DNA of 64,000 bases from Maribacter sp. MMG018 (lineage in GTDB: Bacteria; Bacteroidota; Bacteroidia; Flavobacteriales; Flavobacteriaceae): the NCBI RefSeq assembly GCF_018100785.1, contig NZ_JAGJEC010000002.1, forward strand, positions 682,001-746,000, read 5' to 3'. Position 1 is the stretch's first letter; the number at the start of each line of letters is the position of its first letter. The notes beneath the pieces were generated by a model. It searched no databases. It was not told the DNA's origin and saw only the letters and a program-made list of their open reading frames with translations. The position numbers were made by a program, and so were the translations under genes. This document shows positions 49,664-58,693 of this stretch, in pieces.

Positions 49664-50509
49664 CTAAGCCAACGAATCAGCGATAACCTTGGACAAGGGA
49701 GTTGTGGGTCTGCCCAATAATTTTGAAAGTTCGCGGCTATCGTTAAAAAGGTCGCCCTTTGCGGTAGAGTTATGCGCACCTGCCAAGAAGCCGGCAATAT
49801 TTTTTGGCAAACCGGCTTTTTCCAAAACTTCGGCATATTCCCCTTCGGGAAGATCAACATAGGGAATCTTCTTGCCCGTCTGCTTTGAAATTTCTTGGGC
49901 ATAGTCACTCATGGTATAGGCCTCGTCACCGGCCAATTCATAAGTTTTCCCTTCATGCCCTTCCGTTGTCAAAACAATTGCGGCCGCTTCGGCTAAATCT
50001 TCACGTGTGGCCGAATTAATCTTCCCGTTGCCCGATGCACCATATAAGGTACCAAGTTCAATGGTCGCTTTTAATGAATCGGTATAATTTTCTGTATACC
50101 ATCCATTTCTAAGTATTGTGTAATCGATACCGGATTCCTTTAATACTTTTTCCGTATCATAATGTTCGGGTACCAAGGCTACGCTCGAAGTATCTAAATT
50201 GATAAGGCTGGTATATGCGATCGATCCTACCTTTGCTTCTTTGGCCGCATTGATAATATTGGTGTGTTGTTCAACACGTTGGCCCAACTCGCTTCCCGAA
50301 ATAAGAAGAAGTTTATCTACCCCTTTCAACGATTCGGTCATTTGCGGAAGGTTGCCATAATCGAAGGCACGAACTTCAACTCCCAGGTCTTTTCCCTTTT
50401 CCGGTGTTCTTGCCAATGCGATAATGGTACTTTCGTCCGTTCTTTCCTTTAGTTTTTCAATCACAAGTCTGCCTAATTTTCCGGTGGCACCGGTAACTGC
50501 AATTTTCAT
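49664..50509 (-). CDS. QorB-like NAD(P)H:quinone oxidoreductase (NmrA-type SDR)
   Basis: 281 residues. MKIAVTGATGKLGRLVIEKL (Rossmann GxxGxxG) opens the protein, followed by ALARTPEKG and the YTSL block; no YxxxK is used, as in NmrA-type atypical SDRs. Length and segments (ILRNGWYTENY, YGASGNGKINSATREDLAEAAA) match QorB/YtfG, which reduces quinones by two electrons. Its promoter (50549-50613) has tandem 21-bp-period repeats like those of three other units in the island, but with different half-sites. Confidence 0.9.
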   Translation of the reverse strand: MKIAVTGATGKLGRLVIEKLKERTDESTIIALARTPEKGKDLGVEVRAFDYGNLPQMTESLKGVDKLLLISGSELGQRVEQHTNIINAAKEAKVGSIAYTSLINLDTSSVALVPEHYDTEKVLKESGIDYTILRNGWYTENYTDSLKATIELGTLYGASGNGKINSATREDLAEAAAIVLTTEGHEGKTYELAGDEAYTMSDYAQEISKQTGKKIPYVDLPEGEYAEVLEKAGLPKNIAGFLAGAHNSTAKGDLFNDSRELSKLLGRPTTPLSKVIADSLA

Positions 50510-50548
50510 ATCCTATATCTTTTAAAAAGTGAATTAAAATTTATAGGA

Positions 50549-50613
50549 CAAAAGTATATCCGACAGTGAAGGCCATGACTATAAAAAAAGGAAGAAGTAC
50601 TGTAAAAAAAGGA
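50549..50613 (-). promoter_or_regulatory. QorB-like promoter with 21-bp tandem repeats
   Basis: Minus-strand -7 box TACTTTTG (50549-50556), then CTATAAAAAAAGGA (50579-50592) and CTGTAAAAAAAGGA (50600-50613), 13 of 14 identical, 21 bp apart. The TA of the first half-site ends 27 bp from the -7 box, exactly as GGTA does at 53600, 55673 and 60939. It is probably bound by the AraC-type protein whose gene ends at 50620. Confidence 0.65.
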
Positions 50614-50619
50614 AAGGGG

Positions 50620-51492
50620 TCAACTATGCTGTTGGCGAAACATTTCTGGGGTGCTTCCGGTATGCTTCTTAAAGTACTTGTACATATTGGTAGGTTCATT
50701 AAAACCAGCCGTATAGGCTATTTCCGTAATGGACATCGGAGTATTGATCAGTAAACGTTTTATTTGGGTAACCAATATTTCGTCTATGACCATTTTGGAT
50801 GATTTATTGACAATGGCCTTACATACATTATTAAGTGTCTTTGGTGTGCAGCCCATTAAATTGGCATAGTCCAAGGTTTTTTTGGTCTCAAAACAACGTT
50901 CCTCTATCAAGTGTTGAAATTGGATAAAATCGCTTACATACTTATGTTGCACCACTTTGGTGCCTTGTTTGACCTTTATTCGAAACAATCTGTAAATCAA
51001 TATGTGCAATGCATTTCGAATGATACCACTTGAGAATTCGTCGTAATTTTTGGTGTATTCCAGTTCAATATCCGCCATTAGTGAAGTAATGGATTTAAAA
51101 TCTTCATGGTCGACGCTTATTTTTGGTGAGGTCAAGAATTCGTTGAACAGTTCGTGGGAGCGGGCCACCTCTTTATGGCTCAACAGGCTAGCCAAGAAAT
51201 CCTCGGTAAAGATCAATATAAAGCCCTTGGCCTCGGTATTTTTAAAAAACCGGTGTATTTGGTCCTTCCGGATCGTAAATATGGTTTGTGGACCGTATTC
51301 GTAATCGGTAAAATCTATGGTGTGTTTGGCCTCCCCTTCCGTAATGATCAAGATTTGATAGAAGGCCACCTTGTGCAGTTGGGTGATATCCTGCTCGATT
51401 TCACGCGCCAACAGGTCTTCCAGCCGAATTAATTCAAAGCCCAGGTCGGGCCTTGTTTCGTTGTTGAATTTTATATTCTGTATTTCGATCAC
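50620..51492 (-). CDS. AraC-family transcriptional regulator
   Basis: 290 residues. The N-terminal 150 residues form an AraC-type cupin-like sensor (FELIRLEDLLAREIEQ, DQIHRFFKNTEAKGFILIF), and residues about 190-288 are the double HTH (KTLDYANLMGCTPKTLNNVCKAIVNKSSKMVID and SITEIAYTAGFNEPTNMYKYFKKHTGSTPEMF). It lies between the SDR at 51609 and the QorB-like gene, and the tandem repeats at 50579-50613 directly follow its stop, so it is the natural activator of the QorB-like gene. Effector unknown. A -7 box is at 51528. Confidence 0.92.
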   Translation of the reverse strand: MIEIQNIKFNNETRPDLGFELIRLEDLLAREIEQDITQLHKVAFYQILIITEGEAKHTIDFTDYEYGPQTIFTIRKDQIHRFFKNTEAKGFILIFTEDFLASLLSHKEVARSHELFNEFLTSPKISVDHEDFKSITSLMADIELEYTKNYDEFSSGIIRNALHILIYRLFRIKVKQGTKVVQHKYVSDFIQFQHLIEERCFETKKTLDYANLMGCTPKTLNNVCKAIVNKSSKMVIDEILVTQIKRLLINTPMSITEIAYTAGFNEPTNMYKYFKKHTGSTPEMFRQQHS

Positions 51493-51527
51493 TAACGATT
51501 TTTGTGAAAATAACGTTATAAAAGAAT

Positions 51528-51535
51528 CAAAAGTA
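51528..51535 (-). promoter_or_regulatory. candidate -7 box TACTTTTG for the AraC gene
   Basis: Minus-strand TACTTTTG, 35 bp upstream of the start at 51492. GGATAAAA lies at the distance (24 bp) where GGTA occurs at other island promoters, but no second repeat is seen. Confidence 0.4.
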
Positions 51536-51608
51536 GGATTTTAAACGGGTTACTTATAGGATAAAATGAAATTTCGCATTTTCAAGGAATTAAAGGTTTT
51601 TTATGAAT

Positions 51609-52400
51609 TTAAATAGACAGCAATGTATCTGTAGCATCCATCAATCTTTTAATTTTAACCGGATCATAGGCATCGGGATGTGCATCGCCATAACCGCCTT
51701 TGTCATTATCGAAATAGGACTTGGTCTTGGCCCTGTCCGTCATAGCCAGATCGTATAGGATATTGACACCTTTTTCGGCGGGCGACCAGTGTTGTCCGTA
51801 GGCTTCGTTCGCCATTTTGGTATTTAACAAAGAACCCGGATTCACTGCTACCACAAGAATACTTGGCTCTTTTTGGGCTAAATCAAAACTCCACATGGTC
51901 AATGCCAACTTGCTCTGGGCGTAGGCTTCATTGGTTCCTAGGTTATCGTGACCCTGCAAGGCTTCCAAGGAAACCGAAGTTTGGGCGGCGGAACTCAGGT
52001 TTACAATTCTAGCTGCATCGGCCTTTTTCAACAAGGGCAAAACAGCGTTTGTAAATAAATAGGGAGCTAAATAGTTTACTGCCAAACGTATATCCGTTCC
52101 ATTGGAAGAGGAATTTGACGCACTGGTCAAAATACCTGCATTGTTCACCAGAACATCAATTTTCGGCATTTGTTCGGCGACTTTCGATGCCATTTTTTTT
52201 ACATCGGCTAAATCTGAAAAATCCGCTAGAAAACCAATGATATTTTCATTGCCCGATTCCTCTTTTATTTCAGTTAAAACGGCATTTAATTTGGCTTCGC
52301 TTCTACCATGAACGGCTACAAAATGTCCTTCCTTTGCCAAACGCAAGGCCAGGCCTTTTCCTATTCCGTCCGTACTTCCTGTAATTAATATATGTTTCAT
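51609..52400 (-). CDS. short-chain dehydrogenase/reductase
   Basis: 263 residues. TGSTDGIGKGLALRLAKEG (residues 7-25) is the glycine-rich NAD(P) motif, DVLVNNAGI (about 84-92) and YAQSK (about 158-162) carry the NNAG and catalytic Tyr/Lys, with Ser in NLSSAAQ. Classical SDR. The substrate is not apparent. Cytoplasmic. It is isolated between the AraC gene and the 2OG oxygenase in the island and has no visible promoter of the shared type. Confidence 0.93.
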   Translation of the reverse strand: MKHILITGSTDGIGKGLALRLAKEGHFVAVHGRSEAKLNAVLTEIKEESGNENIIGFLADFSDLADVKKMASKVAEQMPKIDVLVNNAGILTSASNSSSNGTDIRLAVNYLAPYLFTNAVLPLLKKADAARIVNLSSAAQTSVSLEALQGHDNLGTNEAYAQSKLALTMWSFDLAQKEPSILVVAVNPGSLLNTKMANEAYGQHWSPAEKGVNILYDLAMTDRAKTKSYFDNDKGGYGDAHPDAYDPVKIKRLMDATDTLLSI

Positions 52401-52420
52401 TGTATTTTTTTATGTTGATG

Positions 52421-52450
52421 AAAACTGGCAACATCAATATTGCCAGTTTT
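52421..52450. terminator. hairpin between the 2OG oxygenase and the SDR gene
   Basis: An 11-bp stem (52421-52431 with 52440-52450), 8-nt loop. It follows the 2OG oxygenase in the minus direction; T runs are longer on the plus strand, so polarity is ambiguous. Confidence 0.6.
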
Positions 52451-52590
52451 TTAATTTTATTGGCACCGCCAAAGGGTATAATACTCCGAGGCTTGCTTCG
52501 AATTTAAAAGTTTGTTCCCTTTGAATTCCTTATGGGCTTGCCCTGAGGTGTTTTACTTTTTGTCTTAAATAATAACCTACGCTTACTGTT

Positions 52591-53553
52591 TTAAAATGGT
52601 GCAACGGTATCTTTAGGACCATCAGACAAACTCCAACGCTCACGAGCCGTTATATTATCTACCGTCACCACTTTAGATGTCGAACTATCAATACTACCAT
52701 AACTACTTGCACCGCCTCGCGGTATTTGCATACGGTCTCCATACAGCCATACGACCAAGTTGTTGCGTTGCCCACTAGTGATGGGGTGTGTGGCATGTGG
52801 CACATTACCTCTATGGATTATTGCCTTGCCTGGCTCAAAAGTAGTTTGAACAACTCTTCTGGTGTATTTATCATGAAAATCAACTTGCGAACCCGTAAAT
52901 TCTTCATCAGGTAGGTTGATATTGATATTCAAGGTAGCTGCCGAGGCATCCGTGTGGGCATGCAGATCCTTGTCTTTATCCGGATTGTACTGGATGGAAA
53001 AACCAAAGGTTTGGTTGTCATAGCCATAAGTGCCCAGTAATAAACGGGCGATCGGACGCATATAACGATCCATGATGTCGTTATAAAAAGCTTGAAAGTT
53101 AGGTGCCGCAAGGTGCCCTTCCGAACGTGGATCTAGCATAACTCCGTAACGATTCAACTGAATGCCATAAGGTGCACGTCTAGGAATTTCAGAATTTACA
53201 GTAGCTTCCAAATACTTGCGGAATTCCGCCAAGCGATCCAAATCAAAAAACTGGGCGGAGTACACACCAGGAATTATTTCTTCCCATAAATCGGCAACGG
53301 CATTTTCTTTTTCCGGATTTTCCCATGCCTCGTTGACCGCTTGTCGCAAGCGGGGGTCAAGTAGCGTTTCATCAGGAACAAGTAAATCGTCCTTGTTTTC
53401 TATTTCCCATTCAGCCCAAGCTTCTTCTAACAACTCACGGTTATCATTCCAAAATTTTGAAACCGATGGATCGCGTCGTAAAGATAATTCTCGTGATGGC
53501 ACTTCTAGAGCACGAGCTTCCGCAAGTGCATTTGTATGTTCCATTGTTTTCAT
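52591..53553 (-). CDS. 2-oxoglutarate/Fe(II)-dependent oxygenase (prolyl hydroxylase-like)
   Basis: 320 residues. The double-stranded beta-helix C-terminal part has the Fe ligands HTD (His200 and Asp202, in LHAHTDAS) and a distal His (H253 in VPHATHP), with Arg263 in GQRNNLVVWLYG as the 2-oxoglutarate anchor. This is the prolyl-4-hydroxylase layout. The N-terminal 90 residues are a helical extension. The substrate (protein side chain or small molecule) is unknown. It is monocistronic; its promoter (53600-53669) carries the same operator as the 55627 and 60901 units. Confidence 0.85.
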   Translation of the reverse strand: MKTMEHTNALAEARALEVPSRELSLRRDPSVSKFWNDNRELLEEAWAEWEIENKDDLLVPDETLLDPRLRQAVNEAWENPEKENAVADLWEEIIPGVYSAQFFDLDRLAEFRKYLEATVNSEIPRRAPYGIQLNRYGVMLDPRSEGHLAAPNFQAFYNDIMDRYMRPIARLLLGTYGYDNQTFGFSIQYNPDKDKDLHAHTDASAATLNININLPDEEFTGSQVDFHDKYTRRVVQTTFEPGKAIIHRGNVPHATHPITSGQRNNLVVWLYGDRMQIPRGGASSYGSIDSSTSKVVTVDNITARERWSLSDGPKDTVAPF

Positions 53554-53599
53554 AAGTATATGTTTTAAGTATAGCTACTGCTATTGTTTTTATCTATAA

Positions 53600-53669
53600 C
53601 AAAATTAAGCACGATTACCTGCTTGCCTTTGGTAGTAAAAAGGGTTGTTTTGGTAAAAAATAAGGTTTT
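53600..53669 (-). promoter_or_regulatory. 2OG-oxygenase promoter with shared GGTA operator
   Basis: Minus-strand -7 box TAATTTTG (53600-53607, written CAAAATTA on the plus strand). 24 bp on, GGTA (53631-53634), GGTA (53652-53655) and GGTTT (53664-53668) stand with N17 and N8 spacers. Flanking T runs make TTTGGTA in both half-sites. The first half-site overlaps the -33 region. Confidence 0.75.
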
Positions 53670-53683
53670 GATATCCCTCAAAG

Positions 53684-53709
53684 AAAAATGCCTCCAACAG
53701 GAGGCATTT
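53684..53709 (-). terminator. terminator of the MDR gene at 53757
   Basis: AAATGCCTCC paired with GGAGGCATTT (53686-53695 with 53700-53709), AACA loop; minus-strand transcript ends in UUUU. Confidence 0.88.
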
Positions 53710-53756
53710 AACACAACCAATCAACCATAGGGATACATTACATATCCTTATTACCT

Positions 53757-54746
53757 TTAATTTTCTACCACGATTTTACCAATGGCTTTTCCACTTTGTA
53801 AATGTGCGTAAGCGTCACCCACTTGTTCCAATGAAAATCGGTTTTCATCGACTACCGGGGTTAAATGTCCCTCGTTGGAAATTTCGGCCAAACGTTTTAA
53901 AACATCCCCGTGTACGTCCCTTTTAAAGTTGTGCAACATGGGGATCAGCATAAACACTACGTGCAATGTTGCCCCTTTAAAGTGAAGCGGCGTTAAATCT
54001 AGCTCACATAAGGAAACCGTAGTGGAAATATGTCCGTTTAGGGCAACCGCCTCAATGGAATTGGTAAGGTTTGCGCCACCGACCGTATCAAAAACCACAT
54101 CAAAACCACCATCGGTGTATTTAGCCGTATAATCCGTTACTTTTTCAGTAGTAAAATCAATAAAGGTCGCTCCAAATTTCTCGACGATCGCTTTTTGCCT
54201 TTCTCCGGTACCCGTCGCATATACTTCCGCACCAAAATATTTGGCCAATTGCACGGCCAAGTGACCGACACCGCCGGAACCACCGTGAACCAATACTTTC
54301 TGACCGGGCTTTACCCCTGCCCTTGTCAATCCTTCGTAAGCGGTAATCGCTACCAAGGGCAAGGCTGCGGTTTCACGCATGCTCAGTCTTTTTGGTTTGT
54401 GACCGATTAAATTGCTATCTGCAAGAATATATTCGGTCAAGCTTCCTGGTAAATCGGCCAATCCACCTGCGCAACCGTAGACTTCATCACCTACTTTAAA
54501 ACCTTCGACCCCATCGCCTACGGCGGTTACGGTTCCTGCGAAATCCATTCCCAATAAAGCGGGAATAGCGGGAGACAATGGCAAATCGGAGCCCATGTTC
54601 TTTATCATCGTGTCAATCGTATTTACACTAGATGCCGCTATCTTTACCAATACGTGGTTGGCCTTTACTTCCGGTTTATCAATTTCCGAAACCTCGAATT
54701 TTGCATTTTCTCCATAATTGTTCAATAACATTGCTTTCATATCCAA
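53757..54746 (-). CDS. NADPH-dependent MDR oxidoreductase (quinone reductase type)
   Basis: 329 residues. VLVKIAASSVNTIDTMIKNMG, LLGMDFAGTVTAVGDGVEGFKVGDEVYG (about 65-92) and VLVHGGSGGVGHLAVQLAKYFGAEVYATG (about 152-180) are the MDR/QOR blocks; zinc ligands are not complete. The start at 54746 is an ATG; a second Met is two codons on. It follows the enoyl-CoA hydratase-like gene by 35 bp on the same strand. So both are co-expressed under the shared operator at 55701-55741. Function: reduction of an enone or quinone substrate. Confidence 0.9.
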   Translation of the reverse strand: MDMKAMLLNNYGENAKFEVSEIDKPEVKANHVLVKIAASSVNTIDTMIKNMGSDLPLSPAIPALLGMDFAGTVTAVGDGVEGFKVGDEVYGCAGGLADLPGSLTEYILADSNLIGHKPKRLSMRETAALPLVAITAYEGLTRAGVKPGQKVLVHGGSGGVGHLAVQLAKYFGAEVYATGTGERQKAIVEKFGATFIDFTTEKVTDYTAKYTDGGFDVVFDTVGGANLTNSIEAVALNGHISTTVSLCELDLTPLHFKGATLHVVFMLIPMLHNFKRDVHGDVLKRLAEISNEGHLTPVVDENRFSLEQVGDAYAHLQSGKAIGKIVVEN

Positions 54747-54781
54747 TCTTCTTTATTTATTTAATTGTTATTCTTGTTCTA

Positions 54782-55627
54782 TTAATTTACTTCTTGAATA
54801 TCCATCACCATTTGTTCCCAGTTCTTTTGGTTGTTATGGTCAAACTGAGCGCCATTTTCATCGGCATAGGTAAATCTTTTTATTGCAGGCGTTTTGCTTG
54901 TTGCCTGAAACAATTGGTAGGCTTCCTCTTTTAAAGCCTCTTTGATCGGTAAGTCTATGGATGCATAAACCGCACGTTTGCTAGCTGCAATAGAATCTGC
55001 CGGAAATTTAGAAATGCGTTCTGCCAAGGCATCTACATAAGGTCCTATTTCATCTGGATCCAATGCCTTGTTAATGGTTCCGAATTTTTCAGCTTCGTCC
55101 GCATCCCAATCTTTGGCACCTAAAATAATTTCCAGTGCTTTGCCTAAACCGGTTTGTCTTGCCATACGGGAGGCGCCACCACCACAGGGTAAAATGCCCA
55201 TGCCTACTTCCATTTGCATAAACTTGGTTTTTCCCCTCGCTGCAAAACGCATGTCCAATGCCAATGCCATTTCGTGTCCGCCACCACGTGCAAAACCTTC
55301 AATTTTTGCGATGGTTGCTTGCGGTACCTTGCTCAATCTTTCTAAAACAGACTGTAGGTCCAAAAGCTGTACTTCATTTCTTGGTACGGCTTCCGTAGCC
55401 ATGTCCCTAAGCAAGTTGGTATCGTAATGACACACCCAATATCCTGGATTTGAAGATTCAAAAACGACTACTTTTACGCTTCTATCGCGTTCTAATCGCA
55501 AACAAAGACTGCTTAAGTCCGCCAGCATTTCTTGCCCTTGTACGTTTACAGGACCAAAGTTTATGGTCACTGTTAAAATTCCGCCTTTTTGTTCTGCCGT
55601 AAATGTTTGAAAATTCTTGTAGTCCAT
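54782..55627 (-). CDS. enoyl-CoA hydratase/isomerase-family protein
   Basis: 281 residues from the ATG at 55627 (or 55630), preferred because the longer frame runs over the leader. The crotonase oxyanion-hole blocks AKIEGFARGGGHEMALALDMRFAARGKTKFMQMEVGMGILPCGGGASRMARQTGLGKALEII are present (about residues 95-165), with GGxxP and Gly-rich loops; the usual second Glu can only be guessed. The family hydrates or isomerises enoyl-CoA or cleaves related CoA or non-CoA compounds. The C-terminal third is helical. First gene of a two-gene unit with the MDR enzyme. Confidence 0.88.
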   Translation of the reverse strand: MDYKNFQTFTAEQKGGILTVTINFGPVNVQGQEMLADLSSLCLRLERDRSVKVVVFESSNPGYWVCHYDTNLLRDMATEAVPRNEVQLLDLQSVLERLSKVPQATIAKIEGFARGGGHEMALALDMRFAARGKTKFMQMEVGMGILPCGGGASRMARQTGLGKALEIILGAKDWDADEAEKFGTINKALDPDEIGPYVDALAERISKFPADSIAASKRAVYASIDLPIKEALKEEAYQLFQATSKTPAIKRFTYADENGAQFDHNNQKNWEQMVMDIQEVN

Positions 55628-55672
55628 CATCTTGGGTTTTAGGTTATTTAGTGTTCTGTTATAATTACAGGA

Positions 55673-55741
55673 CAAAGTTACCTGGGCACCCAAGCTTTAT
55701 TTTGGTAGAAAAACCAGAGGTATTGGTAAAAAATAAGGTTT
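55673..55741 (-). promoter_or_regulatory. enoyl-CoA-hydratase promoter with shared GGTA operator
   Basis: Minus-strand -7 box TAACTTTG (55673-55680). GGTA (55704-55707), GGTA (55725-55728) and GGTTT (55737-55741) follow with N17 and N8 spacers at the same 24-bp offset as at 53600 and 60939. It lies between this gene and the stop of the AraC gene at 55753. Confidence 0.78.
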
Positions 55742-55752
55742 CTGGTAATAAC

Positions 55753-56673
55753 TTAGGCTAGATTGGCTTTAAATGCCCTCAGACTGATGCCTTTGTAGGT
55801 TTTAAAGGTTTTGTTTAAATGGCTGGAATCTGTAAAACCAAGATCGATAGCAATTTCCGAATCTTGTGCATCGGTGTACTTTAATCGCGTCTCCACCAAT
55901 TTTAATTTGTAGTTGATGATGTATTTTTTTAGGGATACATCGGTATGTTTTTTAAAGTATTCGCTGATGTAATTGTCGGCCATGTGAAATTCTTCGGCCA
56001 AGCTCTTGGTAGTGAGCAATTCGGAATGGTAAATATTAGTGTGAATGTAGTTGATGATTTGCTGAATCTTGGATGATTTTACTGCTTTTACGGTCTCCGC
56101 CGTATTGATAAACTGAATGTTTCGAGCAATAAGATGCAGTATAACGGACAAGGAATTTTGAATGATAAAATTATCGAAGGTCTGTTCTCTCATATACTCG
56201 GTGGCAACCATATTGATCAAGGATACCAAGTGTAATCTATCCGATTCGGTTTCAAACTGCATTTCACGAAGCTGATGACTTTCACTATTGAGGATTTCCT
56301 CGATTTTTCGGAACCAACCGTTTACGGGCAATTTTCCGTTTTGGGAAGATGTGTTTCTGAAGAAGCTCTTTAAGAACTTTATGGCCACGGTAGTCGTAGC
56401 GGAATCGGGATTTACGATATAAATATCATCCGGAATAAAAACGAATATACTATTTGAGGTGTAAGGAACGGTTTTGCCATTTATTTTTATAGTTCCCGTT
56501 CCCTTTTCAAAATACAGTATTTCAAAAAAACGAATGGTCGTGTATTTGCAAAATTCAAAGAAAGTCTGTTCTTCGTATTTCGCAATTACAATATTTTCTA
56601 TAATGGTACGGGCCATGTGCGATTCGCTTGTTTCTTTATTGGGCAGTCCTTTAAGTAAGATACTAAAAAACAA
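55753..56673 (-). CDS. AraC-family regulator, likely activator of the shared-operator regulon
   Basis: 306 residues; a later ATG at 56616 (19 codons in) is an alternative start. The N-terminal 200 residues are a sensor (cupin-like) without close motif; residues about 205-304 are the AraC double HTH (TKSLAEEFHMADNYISEYFKKHTDVSLKKYI and DSEIAIDLGFTDSSHLNKTFKTYKGISLRAF). It is the last gene of the six-gene operon, 30 bp after the propeller protein, and directly adjoins the operator at 55701-55741. So it is the best candidate to bind GGTA-N17-GGTA at three promoters, including its own operon. Confidence 0.9.
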   Translation of the reverse strand: MFFSILLKGLPNKETSESHMARTIIENIVIAKYEEQTFFEFCKYTTIRFFEILYFEKGTGTIKINGKTVPYTSNSIFVFIPDDIYIVNPDSATTTVAIKFLKSFFRNTSSQNGKLPVNGWFRKIEEILNSESHQLREMQFETESDRLHLVSLINMVATEYMREQTFDNFIIQNSLSVILHLIARNIQFINTAETVKAVKSSKIQQIINYIHTNIYHSELLTTKSLAEEFHMADNYISEYFKKHTDVSLKKYIINYKLKLVETRLKYTDAQDSEIAIDLGFTDSSHLNKTFKTYKGISLRAFKANLA

Positions 56674-56703
56674 CCTCTAAGTGGGTTAAGCTAATATTAA
56701 TTT

Positions 56704-57810
56704 TCATCGAAAAGAAACCCCTTCTACAACTGGTTTGAACCTAAAGATGTAAAACGGTTTTGTTGATTTGTCCTTCCCATTGTTAAATACGGCCCCATGA
56801 TTTACCTGTGCAGCGGATACGTACATATATCCATCTACATGGTTGTAGCTTACGCCATCGGGCCATACCATATTTTCGTCCTGTATCATGGTTTTTACAC
56901 TGCGGTCTTTGGCCATGACGACGGCAACACTTTTGGTTTCCAGCGCAGTTAAATAAAGGTTTCCTTCTTTGTCGATGGACATTCCGCCATTGTTGGGTTT
57001 GTCGGAATAGGTTTCTATTCTACTGTCCAAATCGGCATCGGTCAGGGCTTCGTTGACCAAATCCACGGTTTTGATACGGTAGATTTTTGGTCCGTTCAAA
57101 GGTCCGTAGTAGATATATTCAAAGCTAGCATCGGCAGTAATTCCGTCATTTCCAATCAACAAATCCTTTCCATTTACTGCCAGATGCTTGCCATTGATTA
57201 CGGTAGGAGTATTTTCAGGTTTCGTAGTGCGGGTACCCTCGAGAACACGACGTGTCTTTCCGGTCTTCATATCAACAATAATAAAGGCAGCTTTGCTCCC
57301 ATCACCTCCGTTACCGATACCTTCATCGGCGATGATAAAATAACCGTGCTTGGTATCCACTACCATATCGTTGGGTTGCGAAATGGATGGTACACTGGAT
57401 TTTGGCAAGTAGTAAATGCGCTCCAAGGCATCGGTTTTGGTGTTCCAGCCTACAATTTTTGGCGTTACATTGTCGCGTTGGGCCATATCAATCATCCAAA
57501 CAACCCCGTTTTCATCATTACGGATACCCAAAACATTGCTCAAATAATTATCATCCGTAGCTCTTGGGGTGTTCCATTCCAAATTTGGGAAGGGTGTGGT
57601 CGTATTTGTTTTTTTATCGAACTTGACCACTCTAATTTCCGGGGCAAAAAAGGGGTGGTGACTGTATACCAATTGCCCATCGTGGGTAAAGGCAATATTG
57701 CCTACCGCTTGGTCTACCGTGGCATAGGTTTCCGCTTCTGCCAAGGTTTTTTGTGCTTGAACGACCATGACCGAAGTAAATAAACTCAATAGTAAACTTG
57801 TCTTTTTCAT
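56704..57810 (-). CDS. MRJP/SMP-30-type beta-propeller protein
   Basis: 368 residues, signal peptide MKKTSLLLSLFTSVMVVQAQ. The body has the major royal jelly/yellow protein pattern: GNIAFTHDGQLVYSHHPF, DENGVVWMIDMAQR, SISQPNDMVVDTKHGYFIIADEGIG, GMSIDKEGNLYLTALETKSVAVV and DGVSYNHVDGYMYVSAAQVNHG. This is a six-bladed propeller of the gluconolactonase-like superfamily, but catalytic residues of a lactonase are not verified. It is exported. It overlaps closely with the DUF4437 gene upstream (1 bp gap) and lies 30 bp before the AraC gene. Confidence 0.85.
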   Translation of the reverse strand: MKKTSLLLSLFTSVMVVQAQKTLAEAETYATVDQAVGNIAFTHDGQLVYSHHPFFAPEIRVVKFDKKTNTTTPFPNLEWNTPRATDDNYLSNVLGIRNDENGVVWMIDMAQRDNVTPKIVGWNTKTDALERIYYLPKSSVPSISQPNDMVVDTKHGYFIIADEGIGNGGDGSKAAFIIVDMKTGKTRRVLEGTRTTKPENTPTVINGKHLAVNGKDLLIGNDGITADASFEYIYYGPLNGPKIYRIKTVDLVNEALTDADLDSRIETYSDKPNNGGMSIDKEGNLYLTALETKSVAVVMAKDRSVKTMIQDENMVWPDGVSYNHVDGYMYVSAAQVNHGAVFNNGKDKSTKPFYIFRFKPVVEGVSFR

Positions 57811-57811
57811 C

Positions 57812-58645
57812 TTACTTTACCTCAAAACTACCGTTACTTCGTATGTAAATAACCGTTTCCTTAGTTGTGGAAATGAAGGCCTTGGCATTTTCTTCAGCCC
57901 CGAAATACGAGCCCGGTCGTAATTCGTTTTTAGCTTCTTTTTTAGAAAATTGATGGCTTAAGTTTCCGGAAATAACCACCGCCCTGAAATTCGGACTCAA
58001 ATTTTTTATGCTTCCGTTAAAACCGGCCGGTAGTTTTAAAAGTGTCGCACGCAATTGGTTTTCATCGTGACTGCCCCACAAAAAGGCGGTTTCTACATTG
58101 CTCTTATCTGCCACCCATTCAATATCGTTGGCATGTAACCAAACCATATTCGATTGATCCACATTCACAGGGCGTTCCCCATTGTCAAAAGCCTCTGAAG
58201 TCGGTTTTACTAAATAGGGCCCCTCTTGAATGTCTAAGAACGCCATATTCTCCTCACCATCAGCCGCGGTGATATGTGCTTCGCCTGCAGGTTGTTGCCA
58301 ATACGAACCTGCTGGCAACCATTGTTTTTCGGCTTTTTCATCATCGTTATGCAACAATCCTTGTATAACCACACCACGATAGGTAATGTTGTGAATGTGC
58401 GGTGGCGACGAAAATCCTTTGTTGAATTTTACTAAAAATCCTGCGGGTTCGTTTTTGGTACGGTCGCCCCAAAGTTTTCCTGCGGCCGGACTTTTATCAC
58501 CTCGTAGCGGATTTAACCATCCCCATTCTACCTTGTCCGCCGTAACCACCTCGTTTTGCGATTTTACTGGGTCAGTGGTCGGTGTTTGGGCGTTTGTATA
58601 GACCGTTGTTGCTATGGCCCATGCCAGTAGTAGTTGTTTTTTCAT
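57812..58645 (-). CDS. DUF4437-type cupin protein, exported
   Basis: 277 residues, signal peptide [20 protein letters not shown]. Two cupin-like halves: residues 80-150 ([57 protein letters not shown]) with HIH and GEAH metal ligands, and residues 195-275 ([37 protein letters not shown]). This is the DUF4437/ChrR-like bicupin pattern. It is periplasmic or surface-located. 1 bp from the MRJP-like gene, so the pair is translationally coupled and probably acts together. Confidence 0.88.
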   Translation of the reverse strand: MKKQLLLAWAIATTVYTNAQTPTTDPVKSQNEVVTADKVEWGWLNPLRGDKSPAAGKLWGDRTKNEPAGFLVKFNKGFSSPPHIHNITYRGVVIQGLLHNDDEKAEKQWLPAGSYWQQPAGEAHITAADGEENMAFLDIQEGPYLVKPTSEAFDNGERPVNVDQSNMVWLHANDIEWVADKSNVETAFLWGSHDENQLRATLLKLPAGFNGSIKNLSPNFRAVVISGNLSHQFSKKEAKNELRPGSYFGAEENAKAFISTTKETVIYIRSNGSFEVK

Positions 58646-58693
58646 TTTGATTTTTTTTACTATTCTAACTAGTTCTCTGTTTATATGCCAGTC

